NCBI GenBank assembly: GCA_025358925.1
Contig: JANYHT010000004.1
Coordinates: 43,486 to 107,485, forward strand
Length of the DNA: 64,000 nt
DNA from: Gemmatimonadaceae bacterium
GTDB taxonomy: Bacteria > Gemmatimonadota > Gemmatimonadetes > Gemmatimonadales > Gemmatimonadaceae
Direction: 5' to 3'
Under the pieces are notes generated by a model, which was given only the letters and a program-made list of their open reading frames with translations, did no database searches and was not told where the DNA came from. The translations under genes were made by a program, and so were the position numbers. This document shows positions 11,379-19,620 of this stretch, piece by piece (position 1 is the stretch's first letter; each line of letters starts with the position of its first letter).

Positions 11379-11749
11379 GATTCCTCACCACCGGCAGCAT
11401 CGGTACAGCACAGCAGCGTAAGGTGCCGTGTGCGCACGAGGGCCGGCCGGTGCCGCCCACGCGCTAGAGAACGGTAGCATCGGGAGAGGGGTTCCCGCCG
11501 AAACACGAAGACCCCGCCGGAGCGGGGCCTTCGCGAAAAAATACGGGCAGGGAGAGGGGATCTTGAAGCCCAAAGAATACAAATAAGACCCTCACCACGC
11601 TTCCGCCTTCCCCGCACTGGGGCATGACGTGGACGCAGTTTGTTGTGCCTTCTCTATGGACTTATCGGCTCAAGAAGTAAATCTCTCCGTACCCGAGCTT
11701 AATCGAAGCTATCACCGGCGCCGCGCGGCGCGCAATCCGAAAAACCACC
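11379..11749. other. Divergent intergenic region upstream of the pterin cassette
   Basis: No convincing gene in these 371 bases. They should hold the promoter of the minus-strand PTPS-folE-SDR cassette and that of the plus-strand 56-residue membrane protein. The only clear structure is a strong GC hairpin at 11506-11533. I looked for tRNA, SRP RNA and 6S RNA hallmarks and found none. Confidence 0.5.
11506..11533. terminator. GC-rich hairpin, possible terminator
   Basis: CGAAG (11506-11510) pairs with CTTCG (11529-11533), and inside it CCCCGC pairs with GCGGGG around a CGGA loop, with one A-C mismatch between the two stems. Reading the minus strand the stem is followed by TGTTTCG, the same tail seen after the hairpin at 26921; reading plus it is followed by a run of A. 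It lies between divergent genes, so what it would terminate is unclear; read-through from the minus-strand GNAT gene or an unseen small RNA are possibilities. Confidence 0.4.
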
Positions 11750-11920
11750 ATGGATCCGTACATCATTGCTGCTGTTGTGATGCTTGTGGCCTGGGCTGGT
11801 GTGACGTTCACCACAGGAGCGCCAGGCTGGATGAACTTGTTCCTGACGGCCGGTGTTTTTGTCATCATCTGGCGCATTGTTGTACGTCGCACGCCATCAG
11901 GACCGAAGAGCAAACCGTAA
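11750..11920 (+). CDS. Small membrane protein, 56 residues
   Basis: A short reading frame starts MDPYIIAAVVMLVAWAG and continues through a glycine-containing turn (TTGAPGWMN) to a second hydrophobic segment (LFLTAGVFVIIW), ending with a basic tail (RIVVRRTPSGPKSKP). Two membrane helices with a positive C-terminus are therefore predicted. No strong Shine-Dalgarno is visible. It stops 13 bp before the end of the convergent GNAT gene. The clean two-helix pattern and the basic cytoplasmic tail argue that it is real; I do not recognise the family. Confidence 0.55.
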   Translation: MDPYIIAAVVMLVAWAGVTFTTGAPGWMNLFLTAGVFVIIWRIVVRRTPSGPKSKP

Positions 11921-11933
11921 GAATTCGCGCGCC

Positions 11934-12911
11934 TCAGATTTCCCAGTTGGACAGGATCATGCCGTTCGTGGGCACGACGTCCATCCACCCGTGCGCGCTC
12001 ATGCGTAGATCGGTCCAGCGCACACGGGCGCCAAGTCGCACCAACAGCCGATACGCATCGGTGTAGTCGCCTTGCAATCGAATGGCGAGACGACGCATGC
12101 CGAGGCGTTTGGTAAAGTCGGTGAGCGCACCGATCATGGGCGCAAGGTCGTCGCGCGACGCGAGCACCAGCTTCAACACACGCAACTCGTCGCGCGTGCG
12201 TCCTTCCACGAGCGACACGGAATGACAAAGCGCAAAACCAATTGGAGCATCGACCGAGCCGAGTAGCACCGTATCGCCGAGCGCCATTCGATCTGTAAGC
12301 TCAAGTTCACGCGTGTAGTCGTAGCCGGGCATGACGCGTTCGGTGAGCGCCTTGCACTGTGCCATAGCCACTGCACGCTGGGGCCCGGGCAATCGCGAGA
12401 GCAACAACGGCGGGTGATCACCGGCATTCGCTTCCAGTGTGAGCGTGACGGTCATGTGTCCGGGCACGAATCCGAGATTCGAATAGAAACCGATGTTGTC
12501 CATCGTCCTTGGCATGGTTTCCAAACCAATCACGCGCGCCTCGTTGCGACGCAGCCAGCTCATACCGTTTTGCACAATAATCTTGCCCAGTCCCATGCCC
12601 TGTTGATCGGGACGCACGCAGAGCGGACCCATCCAGCCTTCGGTGCCCGAATGATGCACAATATTGAATGCTATAATGCGACCGCGTTCGTCGCGCCAAC
12701 AAAGCGCACCATCACCCGCATCTTCGATGGCATAGCGCCACACAGCGGGATTCAGCGCCGGCACACGCACACCAGTAAGTCCATCGCGCCGATACCGTTC
12801 CGTAAACGCCTCCGTGAACACTTCGTTCAGCGCGTCGATATCCGCCGTGGTTGCCGCGAATGGCCCCTCCACCGGGCGCGTCTTGCTCCACACTCTCGGC
12901 GTGACGGTCAT
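11934..12911 (-). CDS. GNAT-family N-acetyltransferase
   Basis: The product is 325 residues. The acetyl-CoA-binding motif A is RPDQQGMGLGKIIV (Q/R-x-x-G-x-G), followed by the typical NIGFYSNLGFVPG of GNAT motif B. The first 165 residues are thus a complete GNAT domain; the second half (from about 180) looks like a second, degenerate GNAT-like fold ending ALTDFTKRLGMRRLAIRL. Substrate unknown. Its ATG overlaps the stop of rad50 by four bases (ATGA), so it is the last gene of the nurA-herA-mre11-rad50 operon and is translated with it. Whether it modifies one of those proteins is pure speculation. Confidence 0.82.
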   Translation of the reverse strand: MTVTPRVWSKTRPVEGPFAATTADIDALNEVFTEAFTERYRRDGLTGVRVPALNPAVWRYAIEDAGDGALCWRDERGRIIAFNIVHHSGTEGWMGPLCVRPDQQGMGLGKIIVQNGMSWLRRNEARVIGLETMPRTMDNIGFYSNLGFVPGHMTVTLTLEANAGDHPPLLLSRLPGPQRAVAMAQCKALTERVMPGYDYTRELELTDRMALGDTVLLGSVDAPIGFALCHSVSLVEGRTRDELRVLKLVLASRDDLAPMIGALTDFTKRLGMRRLAIRLQGDYTDAYRLLVRLGARVRWTDLRMSAHGWMDVVPTNGMILSNWEI

Positions 12912-15346
12912 ACGACGCTTACCAAGTCGTCGTCCGGCACGGCGGTAAGTTGACCAGCACTCACCGAACTCGTTCCGCGCTCTTCATCAAAGCGCACAAC
13001 AAGCACGCGATCAAGACCTTCGCGCACTTGTTCGATATGCGTGATAACAATGACCTGCTCAAAACGATCATTCAGTCGCCGTAATAGTTCCACCACGTTT
13101 CCGCGCCGCGTGTCGTCGAGTGAACCAAACACTTCATCAAGAATGAGCAGGGAAAATGCCTGTCCCGCACGTTCCGCAATCATCTGCGAGATCGCCAGTC
13201 GGAGCACCAGATTGCATAGGTCTTCTTCGCCACCCGAGATCACTGGTTTCGGAAGTCCGTCCTCAAGCACGAGCAAATTGTACTCCTCGTCAAACTCAAG
13301 CGCGGCGTAGCGACCGTCCGTCAGTATGTCGAGGAAACGGCTCGCAATCTCCGCGAGTTCCGGACGCAGCTGAAAATTGAGGTCGGTGCGAAGATCCGTA
13401 AATGCACGATCGAGTTCGTCGTGCATCCGCTTGTCGGTTTCGAGTAGATCGAGCGTGTCTTGCAGACGTGCGAGTTCTCGGCGTCCACGCTCGGCAGACT
13501 CCAATTCCCCACGGGCGCGGTCTGCCTCAGCCGTCGCACTGAGGGCCTCGAGTTCCGCGCGACGCGCGTCAACCGCGGCGCGATCGTGTGCATCCCGCAC
13601 CGCCGCGAACTTGCCGTCATCCATACGCAGCGATCCGTGTTGCCTGTCCGCGCCGACGACGCGTTGCCGCGCCATCTCGCACAACAGTGCGACGCGCGCA
13701 TATTCCGCGCGCGTTGGCAGCTCGCGCTCGACCAATCCACCCAAGCGTGCGGCACGTGACTGCGTTTCCGCGAGATGGGCAACGTCGATGCGCAATGCCG
13801 CGTGGCGCACCGCATCATAGCCCGTCGGCAATGCCGTGAGTGAGACGCGCGCGTGCTCCAACCGCGTCGCCGCTTGCGTACGTTGCGCGTTCACTGTCGC
13901 CAATTCCGCAATGGCCGCTTGAATGCGCATCAGTCGCCGCTCCGTGGCTGTGACTTCTTGCTGCGCGCTCCGTCGTTGTTCGTCAAGCGCGTCCACCTGC
14001 TCATGCGGCTTCGCCAACTGCTCCACCCGCTGACGATAATAATTACCGTCAATGCGCACCGTTTCCACTTGCTCGGTGAGTAAGTCCAGCACGGTGCGAT
14101 ACGACGCACCCAACGGTCGGCCGCAAGCTGGACACGGACTCTCTTCACCGAGTCCTTCGAGCGTTTCGCGCTGCAGCACCAGCTCCGAATATTGCGCGCG
14201 GAGTGCTTCCAGTCGAGTTTCCGCCTCTTGCTTGTCACGCACCCACGCCGTCCGCTCAACGTCCAACGACTGCTCAATCTTGGCAAATGTCGCACGCGAC
14301 GCGGCGAGCTGGTGCTGCGTTTCTATTTCGAGCGTTGGCGCCGTTTCGAGTCGGGCGGCGCGTTCGGAAAGTTTGGCATCTTCTTCCGCAAGCCCACGCA
14401 CGCGTTCGAGCAGCGCCTGTCGTATCGCTTCCGCTTCGCCGAGCGAATCTAACGCGACGAGCGCGGCGCGCATGGACGGCAGCGGAACAAGCGCGTGCGT
14501 GAGCGGCGCCAGTTCACGCTGTGCGGTTTCAATCGCCTCCAGGTCATGTTCCAGTCGCTCGATATCGCGTGCGTGCGCAAGAGCTTCATTTTCCGCGATG
14601 CGCAATTCCGCCAGCAACTGTTGCGCACGCTCACGCTCCACCTGTGCATCCACCCAGCGCGGAGCAAGCTCGGCCAGCCGCGTGGCCGTGGATGCGCGCG
14701 CGAGTTCTGTCTCCGTCGCGCGCGTACGTGCGACCGCGAGTCGTGCTTCGGTCTCCGAAACCATCCGCCACACCGCGTCGCTATCGGCCATCCCCTGTTT
14801 CAAGCCATTAATTTCGGCCAACAGGGCACGCCGCCGTTCGCGCACTAATTCTTGCGCTCCGCTGATGCGATCATAGCCAAGGACTCGCGAAAGGAACCGC
14901 GCACGCTCGGCGGCACCGAGCGCTTTCATGACGTCAAGCTCTTTCTGTTCCGTAAAGTACGTATGAAAGAACTCGACCCGCGTCATGCCTAATCGACGTT
15001 GCAGCAGCTCGGTGACACCCGTGATCGTGTTGGCAATCGGTATCTCGCTGCCATCGAGGAAACATTCGGCGGAGTTGAGACCGCGCTTGACGCGATAGCG
15101 ATGCCCCGCGAGTTCAAACTCGAGTTCAACACGCACGATCGCACGTACTTCGGCGCGTGAAAATCGAATGGAGTCGCGCTTACCGCGCGCCGCCGGGTTT
15201 CCATACAATGCCCAGGCGATCGCTTCGAGCAGCGTGGACTTACCGGAGCCATTTGGTCCGATAATGCCCGTGAGGCCGCGCTCAAACGTGATGCGCGTAT
15301 CCACGTGCTGTCGAAAGTTTTGCAGTCGTAACGAAAGCAGTCGCAT
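12908..15346 (-). CDS. Rad50/SbcC-type SMC-like ATPase
   Basis: The product is 812 residues. Head: Walker A GPNGSGKST (30-38), Q-loop region FTEQKELDVMKALGAAERARF (132-152), ABC signature SGGEE (704-708), Walker B LLILDE (733-738) and a D-loop GSLDD. Between the heads are two long coiled coils separated by a zinc hook CPAC (405-408). It pairs with Mre11 to tether and process DNA double-strand ends. At 812 residues it is shorter than E. coli SbcC (over 1000) and closer to archaeal Rad50. It starts one base after the mre11 stop. A catalytic subunit set with Mre11 and, by operon membership, with NurA and HerA. Confidence 0.93.
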   Translation of the reverse strand: MRLLSLRLQNFRQHVDTRITFERGLTGIIGPNGSGKSTLLEAIAWALYGNPAARGKRDSIRFSRAEVRAIVRVELEFELAGHRYRVKRGLNSAECFLDGSEIPIANTITGVTELLQRRLGMTRVEFFHTYFTEQKELDVMKALGAAERARFLSRVLGYDRISGAQELVRERRRALLAEINGLKQGMADSDAVWRMVSETEARLAVARTRATETELARASTATRLAELAPRWVDAQVERERAQQLLAELRIAENEALAHARDIERLEHDLEAIETAQRELAPLTHALVPLPSMRAALVALDSLGEAEAIRQALLERVRGLAEEDAKLSERAARLETAPTLEIETQHQLAASRATFAKIEQSLDVERTAWVRDKQEAETRLEALRAQYSELVLQRETLEGLGEESPCPACGRPLGASYRTVLDLLTEQVETVRIDGNYYRQRVEQLAKPHEQVDALDEQRRSAQQEVTATERRLMRIQAAIAELATVNAQRTQAATRLEHARVSLTALPTGYDAVRHAALRIDVAHLAETQSRAARLGGLVERELPTRAEYARVALLCEMARQRVVGADRQHGSLRMDDGKFAAVRDAHDRAAVDARRAELEALSATAEADRARGELESAERGRRELARLQDTLDLLETDKRMHDELDRAFTDLRTDLNFQLRPELAEIASRFLDILTDGRYAALEFDEEYNLLVLEDGLPKPVISGGEEDLCNLVLRLAISQMIAERAGQAFSLLILDEVFGSLDDTRRGNVVELLRRLNDRFEQVIVITHIEQVREGLDRVLVVRFDEERGTSSVSAGQLTAVPDDDLVSVV

Positions 15347-15347
15347 C

Positions 15348-16544
15348 TTAGTTCACCAACACCGGCATTGCGGCGGCCGCTGCGTCTTCGGCCTGCTGCA
15401 AGTAGCGAAGGCCCAACGTAACGAACACTTCGCGATCAAGCCCTGGTTGCAGCGCGCGCTCCTGCAATCGCTCCGCAACAATTTCTGGTAGTGTGGCCGG
15501 ACGACCAGGTGCACCGTCACCACGCTTGCGTTGCGACAAGGTGTCGGGGCGGCGCGTATCGAGATGAAAGTGCATCGCACGCTTTCGGTATTCGCGAATG
15601 GCGACGTGATCAAGCTCTCGCACCGTGTGACGCGCGACATTACGAACAAGTAGACGCACGACTCGATCATCGATGCCGCCCAGGGCACTCGCGATACGCG
15701 CGTGCAACGCGCTATCGAGTTCCGTGGCTCCCATGCCGTTTGCATCTATTGGTTCGAGGTCGAGTAACGACCGCGCTGGAGCGACGGGGTGAAACCGATG
15801 CGTCTGCGTGCGCAAATTTTGTTCGATAAAACCCTTGCCCGGTATGCTACGCTCACGCTGTTCGTGCAGTTCGCCCCACGGATTGGAACTCGTATAGTCG
15901 AGCGAGCCACTGTAATACGCGTGCGGCGCCACTTCGCGATACACGTGATAGTGTCCCAGTGCGATGTAACTCCATCGTTCAGCGTGCAATTCTTCGGTGC
16001 GTATTTCAATGGCCGCGCGATCCAACGGACCGGCATGCGCGGGCAACATTCCCGCTATGGTTCCATGCAGCAGCAGCACGGTGTGCTCGAATCCATCCGG
16101 CGGCTGGAGTGGCGGACGATCAATTCCCGGCAGATCAGGCACCGCAAGCACCGCAAGGGATCGTGTTGGAAACGTAAATAGTTCTGCCTTCGCGTCAGCA
16201 ACGTAGACGCCGAGTTCTCGAAAGAGGCGCAAGATGCACCCCGTCTCCGACGTGCGCGGCGCATCGTGATTGCCCGCCACCATGACGATCGGCGTTTCCG
16301 GCAACTGATCTCGAAGCCGCGAGAAATTCCGAAATGCATGCAGGATGGCAGGGTTGGAAGGACGTACGGAGTGAAACACATCGCCGCCGACAACAATGAC
16401 GTCGGGTTCAAGCGCGATAATTTGATCGACGGCCCGATTGAACGTGCCCGCAACATCAGCTTCGCGCTGATTGATGCCGGTCGGCGTGAGCCGCTGATAT
16501 TGCCGAAAGCCAAGATGAAGGTCGGCGAGATGAACAAGACGCAT
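15348..16544 (-). CDS. Mre11/SbcD-type metallophosphoesterase nuclease
   Basis: The product is 398 residues. Di-metal phosphoesterase motifs are complete: DLHLG (Asp8, His10), GGDVFH (Asp55), GNHD (Asn92, His93), LLHGT (His160) and GHYHV (His198, His200). These mark the Mn-dependent endo/exonuclease subunit that works with Rad50 on DNA ends and hairpins. The C-terminal part contains the capping domain (YTSSNPWGE) and a basic region. It lies 34 bp after the secreted-protein gene and 1 bp before rad50, so the pair is co-translated. Confidence 0.92.
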   Translation of the reverse strand: MRLVHLADLHLGFRQYQRLTPTGINQREADVAGTFNRAVDQIIALEPDVIVVGGDVFHSVRPSNPAILHAFRNFSRLRDQLPETPIVMVAGNHDAPRTSETGCILRLFRELGVYVADAKAELFTFPTRSLAVLAVPDLPGIDRPPLQPPDGFEHTVLLLHGTIAGMLPAHAGPLDRAAIEIRTEELHAERWSYIALGHYHVYREVAPHAYYSGSLDYTSSNPWGELHEQRERSIPGKGFIEQNLRTQTHRFHPVAPARSLLDLEPIDANGMGATELDSALHARIASALGGIDDRVVRLLVRNVARHTVRELDHVAIREYRKRAMHFHLDTRRPDTLSQRKRGDGAPGRPATLPEIVAERLQERALQPGLDREVFVTLGLRYLQQAEDAAAAAMPVLVN

Positions 16545-16578
16545 GCACGAACTTTAGTCTCGGTCCAACGAAGCAGCG

Positions 16579-17559
16579 CTAATGCACGCGAACGCGTTGT
16601 ACGATGCGAATATCAAGGAGCATTGGGATGGACGTACCGGCCGGTCCCGGCGATACCTCGGACTGCACGTTGATGTCGGTTCGCGCGTCCATAATCCAAG
16701 CACGGTCACGATCAACGAGCAAGGTGCCGCGCATGGTGCCTGCCGTAACAACGCGCGTACCCGCCGGTAACTCTCGCGCCGCCCCGTCGCGTCGCAGGGT
16801 GCCGAGCATCGAAATCCATGCGTTGCGCCCAGCGTGTGTGAGCGAATCCAACCGGAACTGCGCGCGCACCACGCCGTCTGCGCGAAATCCGCTCACCGGC
16901 AGCGATGGCAAGAGAATGTCGCGTTCCCACCGGTCTCCCACGCGCACTGCGGCATCTGGCAGCATGCCGGGCATGGACGCCAGCGTGGCGCCCAGTTCCA
17001 TCGCGCCCGGCGGTGGATCGTTGACTCGCATGGTACCATCGGGCGTCACGCGAACGCGTATCTGTCGCCCTTCGAGTGGCAACGGCATGGCCTGCGGCAG
17101 TCCAGCGTCTGGTCCACTGCCGGCCCACATGGCCATGGAGTCGGTGGTGGCAAGCAGTGTGGTAGCGGAAAGATCGCTGGCTTCCACGAACGAGTGTGCA
17201 TACAGTAGCACGCGCGTAATGCGGAGCGATGCGCGCGCACGACGTGGTCCGTAGTCGGGGCTGCGTGGGGCTGGTGCTGAGCGCGCGCGATTGAGTACAT
17301 CGGGACCTTGTGGCGACGGCGAGTTACCTTGGCGGCCGCTCATCTCAATGGACTGCTCCATCTGTAAATGCAGCGTATCGCCAACACGAGGACGTACGAT
17401 GAGCGTGACGGCGTCGAGTTTTGGTGCTGCATTTCGCGCCGACAAGACACGAGTGGAGACAACACCGGTGGTCTGCGCGCGCAGCGCCGTACTACGCGCG
17501 CCGCTCAGCACCACCAGCGAAAACACGACGACAAATCGCGAGGTCGACTGCAGCATCAC
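16579..17559 (-). CDS. Secreted protein of unknown function inside the DNA-end-processing operon
   Basis: The product is 326 residues with a clear signal peptide: basic start, hydrophobic FVVVFSLVVLSGA and a likely cleavage after ALRA (about residue 28). The mature part is beta-rich; it includes VIVRPRVGDTLHLQMEQSIEMSG, RVTPDGTMRVN and VGDRWERDILLPSLPVSG, a pattern I associate with uncharacterised DUF6263-like periplasmic proteins, but I cannot confirm that. It starts 6 bp after herA and ends 34 bp before mre11, so it is transcribed with cytoplasmic DNA repair genes although the product is exported. No catalytic motif is seen. Confidence 0.7.
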   Translation of the reverse strand: MMLQSTSRFVVVFSLVVLSGARSTALRAQTTGVVSTRVLSARNAAPKLDAVTLIVRPRVGDTLHLQMEQSIEMSGRQGNSPSPQGPDVLNRARSAPAPRSPDYGPRRARASLRITRVLLYAHSFVEASDLSATTLLATTDSMAMWAGSGPDAGLPQAMPLPLEGRQIRVRVTPDGTMRVNDPPPGAMELGATLASMPGMLPDAAVRVGDRWERDILLPSLPVSGFRADGVVRAQFRLDSLTHAGRNAWISMLGTLRRDGAARELPAGTRVVTAGTMRGTLLVDRDRAWIMDARTDINVQSEVSPGPAGTSIPMLLDIRIVQRVRVH

Positions 17560-17565
17560 CGGGTA

Positions 17566-19620
17566 TTATCCACCGTATTCATCGGGAGCAAAGGCACGCA
17601 AACTGCGCGGCTTGGGCGCAATCGCTTCGGCGTCAATCGCGCCGGGCCGTGCGCGCTTTCGTAATTCGCGCGCGAATGCGACTTTCACGTTTTCTGGTCG
17701 TGTGCGCAACATGGCGTTACGCGCGGAGAGGACTTCAAATTCGTCGTAGAGTAAAATCGTTTGTTGCACCCAGCCAAGGTCAATACCATCGTCGAGGCGG
17801 CGAAGATCCCGCGTCACGGCGTTCGCGAGTGATGGCTCGGGTGCCTGCGGAAATCGTTCGACACCTTCACGGCCGCTCATTACCGCCGGCCGCGGAAAGC
17901 GCACGAAGACCGGCTGCGCAAAATGCGGATGCCGCACCATCAATTGCCCTTTGTCAAGCGTTGCCAATCGTGCCTTTACAGCAGGGCTGAGCACTTGGTA
18001 GCCGGGAGTCGCGAGTTCATCGCCATCCATGCGTCCAAACATCGACGTGGCCGCGTTTCCCACCACGCGGCGATGCACTTGGGAACGAAACTGCTGCGCA
18101 CCGAACAGCACGAGCCCGAGATAGCGACCGCGCTCTGAGATATCGAGCAACATCTTTCGCACGTACGTGTCGGGACCATCACCCGGTGCATACTTATTGA
18201 GCTCGTCGACAAAAACGATGAGGTGGTCCACCCCGAGATCGCGTCGCTCCAAATGCTCGCGCAGCTTGGATACCACGCGTGCGAACACAAGATCTTGCGC
18301 GTCTTCCTCCGTATTCGCGACATCCACCACGTACACCGTACGATCGGTGAAGCTCCCGAATGGCAGGTCCGAAACGGCGCCATCGTCGGTCACGAGCCCC
18401 GCGCAACGCGTGGATAAATTCGACAAACGATTTCGCACTTTTCGAATCGTGGCCGCATGATGCGTGCGCCATGTGTCGCCATTCGAATCTTCAACCTTGC
18501 GTAATACTTCGCGAAACCACGCGTCGAGATCGGCAAACGAAAGGACGCGATGCACCCGTGAAAACCCCGCCTCTGCAAAATCCCGCGCTACAACACGTTC
18601 GCGAATGAAATCAATCAACGCATCGGCTTTCGCATCAAGATCGTCCTTGTTCAACAAGACGTCCGCAAACTGCAATACTTCACTTAGCCCCCAAGTGAGC
18701 GGTTCGACATTGCCGACGAGATCGGGGTGCGAACGCAACGTGTTGAGCGCCAGCCCACGCGGCGTATACGGGGCGTAGTACTTCACATCGCGAAACGGTT
18801 CCGCGGGGACATCCAACAGTTCGTAAATCTCGCGATCTGCATCTTCGATTCGTCCCGGCTGATCGAGAAAGCACAAGTCCGGACCTTTCACATTGAAGCA
18901 AACGGCAGCGACCGATCCGCGATGTGCAGGGAAGTGCGCGAAGATGGACTGCAACACCCATTCGATCGCGCTCGTTTTCGTTGCGAGGCCCGACACACCG
19001 GAAATATTCAAGTGCGCCGCTTCGGGCCCCACCAGAAAGTCAGCGTCCAGATAAATCGGCGAACGCATGCCTCCAGCGCGATACATACCAATCGGAATCC
19101 CAGTGCTTTTTTCTCCGCCGAGATATCCATCCATGCGCAACGCGACCGCAACATCCGCGTCGTCCGCGAGAAAAACGGTCCCGAGTGGCACAGGTTGCAG
19201 CGGTTCTTCGGGAATATGACGTAAGACGTGCGCCGTGTAGAGTCGAATTTCGGTGCGATCAGTGGCTGCGAATGCGCCGCCTTCTGGTCGACCATCGTGA
19301 CCCAGCACATCGTGAAGCGGCGACTGTAAATCGGAGTAACTGAAGCCCTCCATAACCACGCCAAATACGCGCGGAACGACGAGGCCGACAGGCACGGTGC
19401 CTTCAACGCGGACGATGGTGCCGATGCCAATCGGGGCATCAAGCGCGGTCCAGAAATGGAATTCGTGCGTGGTGTTGGGTTTGCGCTCGGTCGCAACGAC
19501 GCGACCAATCGGATCACGCAACACATCGGACGTTGGTGTCAGAATCACAGGAGACCGAGAGAGACGGTGAACGGAAAGCAAACGCTCATGAACCAACGAG
19601 CGCTTTGAGATACGACTCAC
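17566..19620 (-). CDS. HerA-like hexameric ATPase (DUF87/FtsK-HerA superfamily)
   Basis: The product is 684 residues. The N-terminal part is the beta-barrel HAS domain expected of HerA (GRVVATERKPNTTHEFHFWT, VRVEGTVPVGLVVPRVFGVV). The P-loop at 208-217 reads GVSGLATKTS, one residue longer than the usual GxTGSGKS and lacking the Gly before Lys. Walker B is LIVFVDELNKYAP (467-479, Asp472-Glu473), followed by FGAQQFRSQVHRRVVGNAAT, which matches the sensor/arginine-finger region. HerA forms DNA-translocating rings with the nuclease NurA. The first codons overlap the nurA 3' end by 35 bases; GTG at 19620 is the longest start and a GTG at 19548 is an alternative. Confidence 0.85.
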   Translation of the reverse strand: MSRISKRSLVHERLLSVHRLSRSPVILTPTSDVLRDPIGRVVATERKPNTTHEFHFWTALDAPIGIGTIVRVEGTVPVGLVVPRVFGVVMEGFSYSDLQSPLHDVLGHDGRPEGGAFAATDRTEIRLYTAHVLRHIPEEPLQPVPLGTVFLADDADVAVALRMDGYLGGEKSTGIPIGMYRAGGMRSPIYLDADFLVGPEAAHLNISGVSGLATKTSAIEWVLQSIFAHFPAHRGSVAAVCFNVKGPDLCFLDQPGRIEDADREIYELLDVPAEPFRDVKYYAPYTPRGLALNTLRSHPDLVGNVEPLTWGLSEVLQFADVLLNKDDLDAKADALIDFIRERVVARDFAEAGFSRVHRVLSFADLDAWFREVLRKVEDSNGDTWRTHHAATIRKVRNRLSNLSTRCAGLVTDDGAVSDLPFGSFTDRTVYVVDVANTEEDAQDLVFARVVSKLREHLERRDLGVDHLIVFVDELNKYAPGDGPDTYVRKMLLDISERGRYLGLVLFGAQQFRSQVHRRVVGNAATSMFGRMDGDELATPGYQVLSPAVKARLATLDKGQLMVRHPHFAQPVFVRFPRPAVMSGREGVERFPQAPEPSLANAVTRDLRRLDDGIDLGWVQQTILLYDEFEVLSARNAMLRTRPENVKVAFARELRKRARPGAIDAEAIAPKPRSLRAFAPDEYGG

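Noticed and set aside
11379..11749. Searched for tRNA, SRP RNA or 6S RNA
   Set aside because: No T-loop, SRP apical GGAAGGAAGC or long 6S-like stem could be found; only one hairpin is supported.
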